Shown piece by piece: positions 7,878 through 15,790 of a stretch of 64,000 bases of DNA. The position numbers and the translations under genes are program-made. The stretch is taken from positions 24,457 to 88,456 of the forward strand of contig JAZOUB010000040.1 in assembly GCA_045657945.1 (NCBI GenBank), given 5' to 3'. The notes under the pieces are model-generated. The model worked only from the letters and a program-made list of their open reading frames with translations, ran no database searches and was not told the DNA's origin. Positions within the stretch are counted from its first letter, which is position 1, and every line of letters begins with the position of its first letter. This stretch comes from HGM04593 sp045657945 (GTDB lineage Bacteria; Bacteroidota; Bacteroidia; Bacteroidales; Bacteroidaceae).

Positions 7878-8072
7878 GCAATAATATAGACCCAATAATG
7901 CTGAGCGTAGTCGAATTATACAATTGAACGAGTTAAAACCAAGTTTACTTGAGTTTTTACAACGAGTGTTTGCAAAATCGCTGTAGGCAGTGTATCTTTA
8001 ATAAACATCCACTACGGTCGATATGAAACCACCGCCGTTTTTCGGTATGTGGGTCAACTGCTATATTGTTAC
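7878..8072. mobile_element. MITE-like terminal-inverted-repeat element, copy 1
   Basis: About 195 bp bounded on the left by GCAATAATATAG and on the right by GGGTCAACTGCTATATTGTT. Copy 3 shares both ends, and they are inverted repeats of each other. An internal ATGCTGAGCGTAGTCGAA segment is the dispersed GCTGAGCGAAG motif. There is no coding capacity. It lies exactly between the two secreted paralogs, 20 bp before the start of the duplicated segment. Confidence 0.5.
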
Positions 8073-8095
8073 CTAATCTTTTTCACCTCGTCCTA

Positions 8096-8124
8096 TTGAC
8101 AAAGGCCTTTTCATTTGCTATATT
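8096..8124 (+). promoter_or_regulatory. E. coli-type promoter of the second secreted paralog
   Basis: TTGACA, 17 bp, TATATT. It is nearly identical to 7034-7062, including the spacer, which differs at only a few bases. Confidence 0.5.
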
Positions 8125-8184
8125 AGCACTATTATTCTCCGCCATGTTTGCAAATATTCGGTATTGAATATAAATGACACTTTT

Positions 8185-9207
8185 ATGAAACGATTTGTTA
8201 TAACACTTTTTATTATTGCATGCATGCAGACATTCTGTTATGCAGCAAACGAGAACAAACCTGACAGTACGAAAATCGAATATCAGGTACACGGTAATGA
8301 CACATTGGTTATAGAGAAACTTAATCGTCTGTATGCTTGTGGATTGAAGCAATATATCAACAATAGTCGTGTAAATTACAACAATGCCGATTATGATGTT
8401 ATACACGAAGAAAAAAATGAATACCTAAAACATAACTCATCAGCTATAATACAAGACATTCTTGCTGGTTATGAAAAAGAACAATGCAAGGAGATGCTAA
8501 AAGTGTTGTTGAATGAGGGAGATAATATAGTTTGCTATATCCGTTTGAGAATAAATATAAAGGGGAAAATTACATGTGTTGAATTTATGTATATACCCTC
8601 TTTAACTCCTTTCATGACATACGAGGATATAAAACGCAATACCGAAATTATAATTAAAAGAAAGCCATATCCGTTCTTGGTTGAATATGGTATAGAACTT
8701 TCTCCTTGGATAACTTTTTCAATTACCTCCAGCATTCTGCAAAGATATTTGGAAAAACGTGTCGACTTCAAATATGACGAAGAAACTGTTCGTTTCGATG
8801 TGCGCCTTGATACAACCGTGATTGCATATATAAAGGAGCAATACGATGACTCTGTAAAACTCGACGGCAAAATTTGTTCGGCAGAGTATGATACTGTAGT
8901 TAAGGAATATCTACAAAACGAGGACGTAATGGTTGCGGTTGATTCTGTACAAAAAAATGCTTTGCATTATTTTAAACTTGTTCCATTTGTAGAGGGTAAG
9001 GATATATGCATTCGCCTTAATATAAATGAAGCAGGGAAAGTCATACGATGCAATTTCGTTTTTCCATCGGAGTATAGTGATGGAGTCTGGCCCGAGCATA
9101 TATTGGGGCTAACAAAGCAGATAAAGGAGAATATAAATTTCACTCCCCCCGGCAAATATGGTCGCAATACCATAAGCATTGATATACCGGTTAACGAACT
9201 GCAATGA
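8185..9207 (+). CDS. Secreted protein of unknown function, paralog 2 (two-repeat form)
   Basis: Not recognised. The protein has 340 residues from ATG 8185, with signal peptide MKRFVITLFIIACMQTFCYA. Two units are visible. The first ends with RLRINIKGKITCVEFMY and FMTYEDIKRNTEI. The second has ICIRLNINEAGKVIRCNFVFP and ends FTPPGKYGRNTISIDIPV. The first unit matches paralog 1, so this gene looks like a tandem duplicate with an extra repeat. The strand-GK-strand and FxPP...IxIPV pattern resembles TonB C-terminal-like folds, without proof. Codon use is AT-rich like its partner. Confidence 0.75.
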   Translation: MKRFVITLFIIACMQTFCYAANENKPDSTKIEYQVHGNDTLVIEKLNRLYACGLKQYINNSRVNYNNADYDVIHEEKNEYLKHNSSAIIQDILAGYEKEQCKEMLKVLLNEGDNIVCYIRLRINIKGKITCVEFMYIPSLTPFMTYEDIKRNTEIIIKRKPYPFLVEYGIELSPWITFSITSSILQRYLEKRVDFKYDEETVRFDVRLDTTVIAYIKEQYDDSVKLDGKICSAEYDTVVKEYLQNEDVMVAVDSVQKNALHYFKLVPFVEGKDICIRLNINEAGKVIRCNFVFPSEYSDGVWPEHILGLTKQIKENINFTPPGKYGRNTISIDIPVNELQ

Positions 9208-9283
9208 GAATGTAGGCAATGATGTAAATGACATGCCCCCGAAAGTTATACGAAACTTTCGGGGGCAAGTTATATGGGTTCGC

Positions 9284-11404
9284 TTAGAAACCTCTGTTCT
9301 TCAGCAGTGCGTCGATTTTTGGTTCGCGACCACGGAAGTTGCGGTACATTGTCATGCCGTCGTCAATGCCGCCGGGGGTTAGGATGTACTTGCGGAACTT
9401 CTGGGCAACCTCCTGATTGAAGATGTCGCCTGTCTCCTTGAATGCCTCGAATGCGTCGGCATCGAGCACCTCGGCCCACATGTAGCTGTAGTAGCCGGCG
9501 CTGTAGCCGCCACCCATTGTGTGGCTGAAGTTGGTCATGCGGTAGCGTGGCAGAATCTGTGATGGGATGCCGCGCTCGGCAAGTTTCTGTGCCTCGTACT
9601 CCATTACATTAAGGTCGGCAGGAACCTCGGTGAGCACATGGAGGTCCATGTCGCTGAGTGATGCAGCAATGTACTCAACAGTAGCAAAACCCTGGCCATA
9701 CTTGTCGCTCTCCTGGATTTTCTCTACAAGCTCCATTGGGATAACCTCGCCTGTCTGGTAGTGCTTTGCATAGACTGCAAGCACCTCGGGCTCCAATGCC
9801 CAGTGCTCGTTGATTTGCGATGGCAACTCAACGAAGTCGCGCTCAACGCCGCTTGCACCGCTGTATCTTACATCGCGCATGAAGTTGTGGAGTGCGTGGC
9901 CGAACTCGTGGAACATTGTCTTCACGTTGTCAATGCTCTGCAATGCCGGTGTGTTCTCTGTTGCAGCTGTCATGTTGCAGCTGTTTACCACAATGGGGAC
10001 AATGCGCTTGCCATTGGCGTCGTAGCTCTGTGGACGGAACGATGTGCACCATGCACCGGCGTTCTTGCTGTCGCGTGTGAACTGGTCGCTGTAGAAGATT
10101 GCAAGCAGGGTGCCGTCGCTGTCGATTACCTCGTATGCCTTCGCTGTTGGCTCATATGATGGTACCTCGGCTGTAATCTCCTTGAATGTGATGCCATAGA
10201 GCTTGTTTGCAACGTAGAAGATGCCCTCCATCACATTGTTGGCTTCCATGTAGTTCTTTATCTCCTGCTCATCAACCGCAAACTTTGCTTTCTTTGCCTT
10301 GTCCAGATAGTACATGTAGTCCCAACCTGCAGGCTCAAAGTCCTTGCCCTCCTTGCGAATCTCGGCACGGATGTCCTCAATCTCCAGCTTTGCCTTGTTT
10401 ACGGCTGGTGCCCACACCTGGTCAAGAAGGTTATATACAGCCTCGGGGGTCTTTGCCATGCGGTCCTCGAGTGCCATCTGTGCATAGTTCTCATAACCCA
10501 TGAGCTTTGCTTTCTCAAGACGCTTTGCTACAATCTTTGCGCAAATCTCCTTGCTGTCGTACTCGTTGTCCTGGTTACCGCGGTTGTAGTATGCATTATA
10601 TACCTTCTCGCGCAACTCGCGGTTCTCGCAATACTGCAGCACTGGGTTGCAGCTTGGACGCTGCATGTTGAACATCCACTTGCCGGGCTGTCCGTTGTCG
10701 GCAGCCATCTTTGCTGCAGCATCGATGTTCGCCTGTGGCAGGCCCTTGAGTTCCTCGAGGCTCTCGGCAACAACGAATGTGTTGTTTGTCTCGTGCAGGA
10801 GGTTCTGTGAGAATGTGAGCTGCAACATTGAAAGTTCCTTGTTAAGTTCGCGCAGCTTTGTCTTCTGCTCGTCGTTGAGGTTTGCACCGCTGTTCACGAA
10901 ACGCTTGTATATGTTCTCCAGAATCTTTGCCTCTTCGGCGGTGAGGGTGAGCGCAGAGCGGTTCTCATATACCGCCTTCACGCGTGCAAATAGTTTCTCG
11001 TTGAGGTAAATGTCGTCGTTATGTGCAGAGAACTGTGGCGACATCTCCTTCTGCAATGCGCGCATCTCCTCGGTTGAATTGCTGCTTGAGAGAGGGCTGA
11101 ATGTGCCGCGCACCCTGCGCAGCAATTGTCCGCACTGATCAAGTGCTACAATAGTGTTCTCGAATGTAGGAGCCTCACTGTTGTTTGTGATGGCCTCAAT
11201 CTCCTTCTTCTGCTCCTGCATGCCAAGCAGCATACCCTCGCGGTAGTTGTCTATGGTGATGCTTGCAAATGGGGCAATGCCGTGCGGTGTGTTGAAGTCC
11301 GAGAGTAATTGGTTAACGGTCTTCTCGGCAGCCTTTTCGCTGCTTCCGCATCCGCAGGCAGCCAGAGCAACGGCTGCAGCCATAATCTTGTTCATAATCT
11401 TCAT
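9284..11404 (-). CDS. dcp: M3 family peptidyl-dipeptidase lipoprotein (Dcp-like), second copy
   Basis: A second 706-residue M3 zinc metallopeptidase lipoprotein (lipobox LAACGC). The zinc motif FHEFGHALH falls at H499, E500 and H503, and GGGYSAGYYSYMWAEVLDADAF is conserved. It shares the whole domain layout with the copy at 3902-5998 but is clearly diverged, so the two likely prefer different peptides. ATG 11402-11404 is used; a second ATG three codons on is possible. It follows the RidA-like gene after 53 bp and could be co-transcribed. Confidence 0.93.
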   Translation of the reverse strand: MKIMNKIMAAAVALAACGCGSSEKAAEKTVNQLLSDFNTPHGIAPFASITIDNYREGMLLGMQEQKKEIEAITNNSEAPTFENTIVALDQCGQLLRRVRGTFSPLSSSNSTEEMRALQKEMSPQFSAHNDDIYLNEKLFARVKAVYENRSALTLTAEEAKILENIYKRFVNSGANLNDEQKTKLRELNKELSMLQLTFSQNLLHETNNTFVVAESLEELKGLPQANIDAAAKMAADNGQPGKWMFNMQRPSCNPVLQYCENRELREKVYNAYYNRGNQDNEYDSKEICAKIVAKRLEKAKLMGYENYAQMALEDRMAKTPEAVYNLLDQVWAPAVNKAKLEIEDIRAEIRKEGKDFEPAGWDYMYYLDKAKKAKFAVDEQEIKNYMEANNVMEGIFYVANKLYGITFKEITAEVPSYEPTAKAYEVIDSDGTLLAIFYSDQFTRDSKNAGAWCTSFRPQSYDANGKRIVPIVVNSCNMTAATENTPALQSIDNVKTMFHEFGHALHNFMRDVRYSGASGVERDFVELPSQINEHWALEPEVLAVYAKHYQTGEVIPMELVEKIQESDKYGQGFATVEYIAASLSDMDLHVLTEVPADLNVMEYEAQKLAERGIPSQILPRYRMTNFSHTMGGGYSAGYYSYMWAEVLDADAFEAFKETGDIFNQEVAQKFRKYILTPGGIDDGMTMYRNFRGREPKIDALLKNRGF

Positions 11405-11457
11405 ATAAATAGGAATTGTGTAGAGTGAAAAATGATTGTTATAATCTGTGGTGGCAA

Positions 11458-12549
11458 TCAGATATGTGCCACACCCTCAATCTCAATGAGGAGCTCGGGA
11501 CGGCATACATCGGCCACAAGATAGTGCTTCTTCGCGGCAGGGTAGTGCTGCTGCATGTAGTCGCATACGGCTGGAATGTCGTTCTCGCGCTTTACATATA
11601 CTCGCAACAGGTCATACTGCGCGCCACTGTTCTTCACGGGGATATTCTCCTTTGAGATGAGCCTGTCCATGATTTCCATGGTCTCGGCTGCTTGTTCAAC
11701 GGTGTCGGTGCCGAAGTTGCTGCATTCGCCCTTTATGGCTGCCGTACCCGATATGTAGACTCTCTTTCCAAGCACTCTTGCGCGCTCGAATTTTGGTGTA
11801 GTCCTTTCGCTTAGCTGCTCAATAACCTTGCCGTCGAGCACTTGTTGTGAGTAGTTGTGCGCAGCAATCTGCAACGGGTTGTCGATTGGCAGGTTGGCAC
11901 AGTTCTCGCCCTTTATGGCGCAAACCTCAACCACCACACCGCCGGCACTCGTTCCGATTCCTGTTGCTGCAGGGTATCCGCCAGCCCAGTTGTCGCGGCT
12001 GTAGAATATCGAGCGTGCATCGTTGAACTCCTGGTAGTTCTGGCTGCCGTCGTTAAGCACTGTGATTCCCGGGATGTAGTTCCATTGGCGGTATATGTCG
12101 CTTGGCTTGAAACCGTTGCTTGAGAGCATTTTGCCAATGCCTTCAAAGATGTCAATTGACTGCTCAAAGGTGCTGCCACCGTCAAATCTTGGAACAATGC
12201 CGCCGGTTACAATCTCGGTGCAACCGTTGCTCTTGATGAGCCTGTAGTTACGGTGATGCTCAATAGTGGCATTGCTGTCGGCAATGTATGTCGCCTCTAT
12301 GGTAATGCCCCCATGCGATGTCTTTTGCGAGATGTAACTTGTGAGCGGTGGCAACTCGCCGAATACCTCTTTTGTAACCCTGTCTATTGTTTCAAGGTTC
12401 TGCTTGTATTCGCAGTTGCTCGTCGGTAGGTTGAAAATGGCTAACTTAATTACCCCGGCTGCATCAACTTGCAACAATGCATCGCGGAGCATCTCTTCAA
12501 ATGCTCCTTCTATGGTTGATGTATATATCCATTGGGTTTTGTTTACCAT
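11458..12549 (-). CDS. RidA/chorismatase-like protein
   Basis: A 363-residue protein built from two RidA-like (YjgF, L-PSP) parts, the layout of the FkbO/Hyg5 chorismatase family. The C-terminal part has the RidA-type run RVYISGTAAIKGE followed by a QAAETMEIMDRLI helix and a closing strand with RPELLIEIEGVA. Chorismatases hydrolyse chorismate to hydroxybenzoate-type products, but the active-site residues cannot be checked here, and Bacteroidales homologs of this size are mostly uncharacterised. A TACCTTAG -7-like box lies about 25 bp upstream of the start. Confidence 0.7.
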   Translation of the reverse strand: MVNKTQWIYTSTIEGAFEEMLRDALLQVDAAGVIKLAIFNLPTSNCEYKQNLETIDRVTKEVFGELPPLTSYISQKTSHGGITIEATYIADSNATIEHHRNYRLIKSNGCTEIVTGGIVPRFDGGSTFEQSIDIFEGIGKMLSSNGFKPSDIYRQWNYIPGITVLNDGSQNYQEFNDARSIFYSRDNWAGGYPAATGIGTSAGGVVVEVCAIKGENCANLPIDNPLQIAAHNYSQQVLDGKVIEQLSERTTPKFERARVLGKRVYISGTAAIKGECSNFGTDTVEQAAETMEIMDRLISKENIPVKNSGAQYDLLRVYVKRENDIPAVCDYMQQHYPAAKKHYLVADVCRPELLIEIEGVAHI

Positions 12550-12627
12550 TTTGCGCAGTTCGCTAATATTTTGCTAAGGTACGAATTTTTTCCGTTAAAT
12601 TAGCGGTTGTTGCCGGTTTTATTGCTG

Positions 12628-13095
12628 TTATTTCTCCAGTTTGAACCTCAGACGCAATGTGCCGTTCTCAAAACTGTGGCTGATGATCTTGAATCGCCCG
12701 ATTTCACTTGTGTTATCGACATGTGTTCCAATGCAAGCGCATACATCATAATCGCCCACACGGACAATGCGCAAGGTCTCGCTGGCATCTGCAGGCAACT
12801 TGCTCAAGTCAACCCCTGCAGGGACATTATCGCGTGTTACAAAATCGATTGTTATGGGCAACTGTTGCGCGATTACATCATTCACTTGCTGCTCTATGGC
12901 TGCAATCTGCTCCTCGGTGGGCGCGCTGGGCAGGGTATAATCGCATTTGCTCTTCTTGCGCTCTATGTGTGCATTGCGGCTACGCTCACATCCGAACATC
13001 CGAACCATCGTCTGGTTCAAAATGTGTTCTACAGTATGCATAGGTGGGTATTCCTGCTTATTGTGGTCGTTGAGTAGGGGTGTTTCGGTGGTCAT
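12628..13095 (-). CDS. Stand-alone alanyl-tRNA-editing-like (AlaX/SAD domain) protein
   Basis: A 155-residue trans-editing domain related to the second additional domain of AlaRS/ThrRS. Both halves of the zinc site are present: HTVEH (H20, H24) and C-x3-H in CIGTH (C121, H125). Such proteins hydrolyse mischarged Ser- or Gly-tRNA(Ala). The start codon overlaps the stop of the upstream RhuM-Fic gene (ATGA), so translation is probably coupled. The first 20 codons (MTTETPLLNDHNKQEYPPMH) closely match those of the upstream gene; MHTVEHIL at codon 19 may be the ancestral start. Confidence 0.85.
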   Translation of the reverse strand: MTTETPLLNDHNKQEYPPMHTVEHILNQTMVRMFGCERSRNAHIERKKSKCDYTLPSAPTEEQIAAIEQQVNDVIAQQLPITIDFVTRDNVPAGVDLSKLPADASETLRIVRVGDYDVCACIGTHVDNTSEIGRFKIISHSFENGTLRLRFKLEK

Positions 13096-14225
13096 TGGTT
13101 CTGTTGATTAATGAGGTTTACAACTACTTTTACCATTATGTCTTTCTCTTCGGTGCGGCTCTCGGCAATCATTAGTGTGAGGGCAACAAGGGTGTTGTCG
13201 GCAATGCGTTTGCTGCCGTCGGTGCGATAAAGTATGCCGTTACGTTCCATAAACCAAAGGAACAGCATGGCTGCTATGCGTTTGTTGCCGTCGCTGAATG
13301 AGTGGTTCTTGGTAACAAGGTAGAGTAGCATTGCAGCCTTTTCCTCAACACTTGGGTATAGTTCTACACCACCGAATGTCTGGTATATCTGCCCTATTGA
13401 ACTTTTGAACGAGTTGTCCTTTTCGTTTGCAAACAGGTTGCTCTCACCGAATTTCTCTTTCAGACTCAAAATCGCTTCCATCGCATTCTCGTATGTTGCG
13501 TGAAAACGCTCCTCTTTGGTGGTGTTTTCAATTGTCAGTTGCTGATAGTCGTAGCGGTCGAGGGTGTCAAGAGCATATACATAGTCGCTTACAACAGAGA
13601 AAAGTCCTTTCGATTGTTCATCGGTCAGTTTTTCCTGTGAATGTACAGTGTGTGCAAGTAAACGGACAACATCTTTAAGCTCGTTGTAATGTTCAATTCT
13701 AATCTTGTCGTTAATGGCGTAACCTTTTACAATGTAGTCCTTCAGCACTCTGTTTGCCCAAATGCGGAACTGCGTGCCACGGATAGAGTTTACCCTATAA
13801 CCGACTGATATTATCATATCAAGGTTGTAGTATGGTATCTCACGTGTAACGTGTCGTTTTCCCTCTTTTCGAACTTGTGCAATTTTTGCACAGGTTGATT
13901 CCCTTTCTAGTTCTCCAATTTTATATATGTTGTTTATATGACGCAGTATAGATGTTCTATCTGTGTCAAAAAGTAATGCCATTTGACTTTGCGAAAGCCA
14001 CACGGTTTCATTCTCTAATTTTACATCAAGCGAAATGGTGTTGTCATCGCTTGTGTATATTGCTATTGGTGATGTGTCAAACTCTCCTTTATGCATAGGC
14101 GGGTATTCCGCGTTGCCTTCGGCGAACTTGCTGTCGCTCGGCATAATGCAAGCAGGGTTGCCTTCTGCGCTCGCTAAACCGCAACTTTGTTTATGGTCGT
14201 TGAGTTGTAGTGTGTCTGTTGTCAT
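13092..14225 (-). CDS. RhuM-domain Fic/DOC family protein
   Basis: A 377-residue cytoplasmic protein. The N-terminal part (about 60-170) is a RhuM/KilA-like region (VWLSQSQMALLF...GYRVNSIRGTQFRIWANRVLKDYIVKGYAI). The C-terminal part is a Fic domain with motif HSFSDGNKR (H308-R316), matching HxFx(D/E)GNxR of active AMP transferases. The first 43 residues are odd: they resemble the start of the downstream tRNA-editing gene with a low-complexity insert (SAEGNPACIMPSDSKFAEGN). MHKGEF at codon 44 (ATG 14094-14096) looks like the usual family start and is a real alternative. A TATATTTG box at 14244-14251 precedes the long form. Confidence 0.88.
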   Translation of the reverse strand: MTTDTLQLNDHKQSCGLASAEGNPACIMPSDSKFAEGNAEYPPMHKGEFDTSPIAIYTSDDNTISLDVKLENETVWLSQSQMALLFDTDRTSILRHINNIYKIGELERESTCAKIAQVRKEGKRHVTREIPYYNLDMIISVGYRVNSIRGTQFRIWANRVLKDYIVKGYAINDKIRIEHYNELKDVVRLLAHTVHSQEKLTDEQSKGLFSVVSDYVYALDTLDRYDYQQLTIENTTKEERFHATYENAMEAILSLKEKFGESNLFANEKDNSFKSSIGQIYQTFGGVELYPSVEEKAAMLLYLVTKNHSFSDGNKRIAAMLFLWFMERNGILYRTDGSKRIADNTLVALTLMIAESRTEEKDIMVKVVVNLINQQNQ

Positions 14226-14273
14226 TGTTTTTGTTTTATATTGCAAATATAGCATTTTTAAATGTCTTTTCTC

Positions 14274-14501
14274 CTATTTCAGGTACTCAATCAAATCCTT
14301 TGGGTATTTGCTCTCAAAGATGCTGAATCCCTGTTCTATCAGCAAACCCCACCCTTCGTCGGGGCTTGAGAATATTGAAACCATGTCGCTGTGGTTTGCT
14401 GTGTGGTGGTCCATGTGGCTGCAACAAAGGTCTTCAATCTCATCGTGTATGCTCAGAAGGAAATCGACATCGTCATATCCGCTCATAGGGCACTGATTCA
14501 T
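14274..14501 (-). CDS. Small acidic hypothetical protein
   Basis: Not recognised. An open frame of about 75 codons from an internal ATG (14499-14501), or 82 from a TTG at 14520-14522 that directly abuts an AGGAG. The product is acidic with a Cys/His-rich centre (EDLCCSHMDHHTANH) and ends FSIFESKYPKDLIEYLK. Composition looks protein-like and no other gene occupies the interval. It may be a real small gene, but there is no family support. Confidence 0.45.
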   Translation of the reverse strand: MNQCPMSGYDDVDFLLSIHDEIEDLCCSHMDHHTANHSDMVSIFSSPDEGWGLLIEQGFSIFESKYPKDLIEYLK

Positions 14502-14602
14502 CTGGGGAACAATCTTAAACAACTCCTTTACTCCTATTCGTTTGTTTTTGCAATTCCAACTTTTTTTATTTCCTTTGTGGAAATATCACCATATAAATAA
14601 CC

Positions 14603-15790
14603 ATGACCTCAATTGCACGCTCGAACCGTTACCATATAGCCATATTCGGTCGCAGGAATGTCGGCAAGTCCTCGCTTGTGAATTGCCTGGCAGGGCAGTC
14701 TGTCTCAATTGTTTCCGATGTTGCCGGTACAACGACCGACACGGTGTGGAAGAATATTGAACTGCCTGGTGTTGGGGCGGCCGTTGTTGCCGACACCGCC
14801 GGTTTCGACGATGCCGGCGAGCTTGGTTCAATGCGCGTTGATGCTGCGCGTAAAGTGCTTGTGCAGGCCGATGCTGCCATTCTCTTGCTTGGTGAATATG
14901 ACGGTGATGTCACGCTCGAGAAAGAGTGGCTTGTGAATATCAAGGAACAGCAGCTGCCCGTGATAACACTGGTGGGCAAGTGTGATATTGAGGGCAGTGC
15001 CGAGCGCATTGCACTGTGGCAAAAGGCGTTGGGTTGTGATGTTATTCCTTTTTCAGCCATAAATGGCGATGGTTGCATTGCACTGCTTGAGCGCATTGCG
15101 CAGCAGTATAAACAGGATGACGACCTTGATGATATAACCCATTCGCTTGCAAAGCCCGGTGATGTCGTGGTGCTTGTGATGCCGCAGGATGCATCGGCTC
15201 CCAAAGGGCGCATCATCCAACCCCAGGTGCAGACCCTGCGTAACCTGCTCGACAAGCATTGCATTCCGCTCTGTTGTGCCCCCGAGGAACTGCCTCGACT
15301 TCTGCAGTCGCTTGTTGCTCCGCCACAGTTGATAATTACCGATTCGCAGGTGTTTGCCATGGTTGAGAAACTCACGCCACCCGAAACAAAATTGACTTCT
15401 TTCTCAGTGCTAATGGCACGTCATAAAGGTGACATCGATGCGTTCCGTAGTGGGGCAGAGGTTTTGCTTGCCTTGCCACCTACAGCGCGTGTACTCATTG
15501 CCGAGGCTTGCAGTCACATTCCGCAGAACGAGGACATAGGCCGTGTCAAGCTGCCCCGTCTGTTGCGCAGTAAAATGGGTGATGGCTTGCTTATTGATGT
15601 TGTGGGTGGCAATGATTTCCCCGATGACCTTGCCGGTTATGACATTGTGATACATTGCGGCGCTTGCATGTTCAACCGCCACACAGTTCTATCCCGTGTG
15701 CGCCAGGCAAAGGCACAGGGCGTTCCCATAACGAATTATGGGATTGCGATAGCGGCGCTGACGGGGATAATGGATAGGATTATGATTTGA
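14603..15790 (+). CDS. hydF: [FeFe]-hydrogenase H-cluster maturation GTPase HydF
   Basis: A scaffold GTPase on which the 2Fe subcluster of [FeFe] hydrogenase is assembled before transfer to HydA. The 395-residue protein has an N-terminal GTPase domain (P-loop GRRNVGKSS 16-24, TTTD 43-46, DTAG 64-67, GKCD at G4), a middle dimerisation region and a C-terminal cluster domain with the exact HydF ligand pattern C303-x-H305-x45-H351-C352-x2-C355. HydE, HydG and hydrogenase genes are not within 14 kb on either side in this window. The gene overlaps the convergent WG-repeat gene by 11 bp. Confidence 0.95.
   Translation: MTSIARSNRYHIAIFGRRNVGKSSLVNCLAGQSVSIVSDVAGTTTDTVWKNIELPGVGAAVVADTAGFDDAGELGSMRVDAARKVLVQADAAILLLGEYDGDVTLEKEWLVNIKEQQLPVITLVGKCDIEGSAERIALWQKALGCDVIPFSAINGDGCIALLERIAQQYKQDDDLDDITHSLAKPGDVVVLVMPQDASAPKGRIIQPQVQTLRNLLDKHCIPLCCAPEELPRLLQSLVAPPQLIITDSQVFAMVEKLTPPETKLTSFSVLMARHKGDIDAFRSGAEVLLALPPTARVLIAEACSHIPQNEDIGRVKLPRLLRSKMGDGLLIDVVGGNDFPDDLAGYDIVIHCGACMFNRHTVLSRVRQAKAQGVPITNYGIAIAALTGIMDRIMI

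Noticed and set aside
12628..14225. Classical toxin-antitoxin pair for the Fic gene
   Set aside because: The partner is a tRNA-editing-type domain with intact zinc residues, not a recognised Fic antitoxin; kept only as an unusual gene pair.
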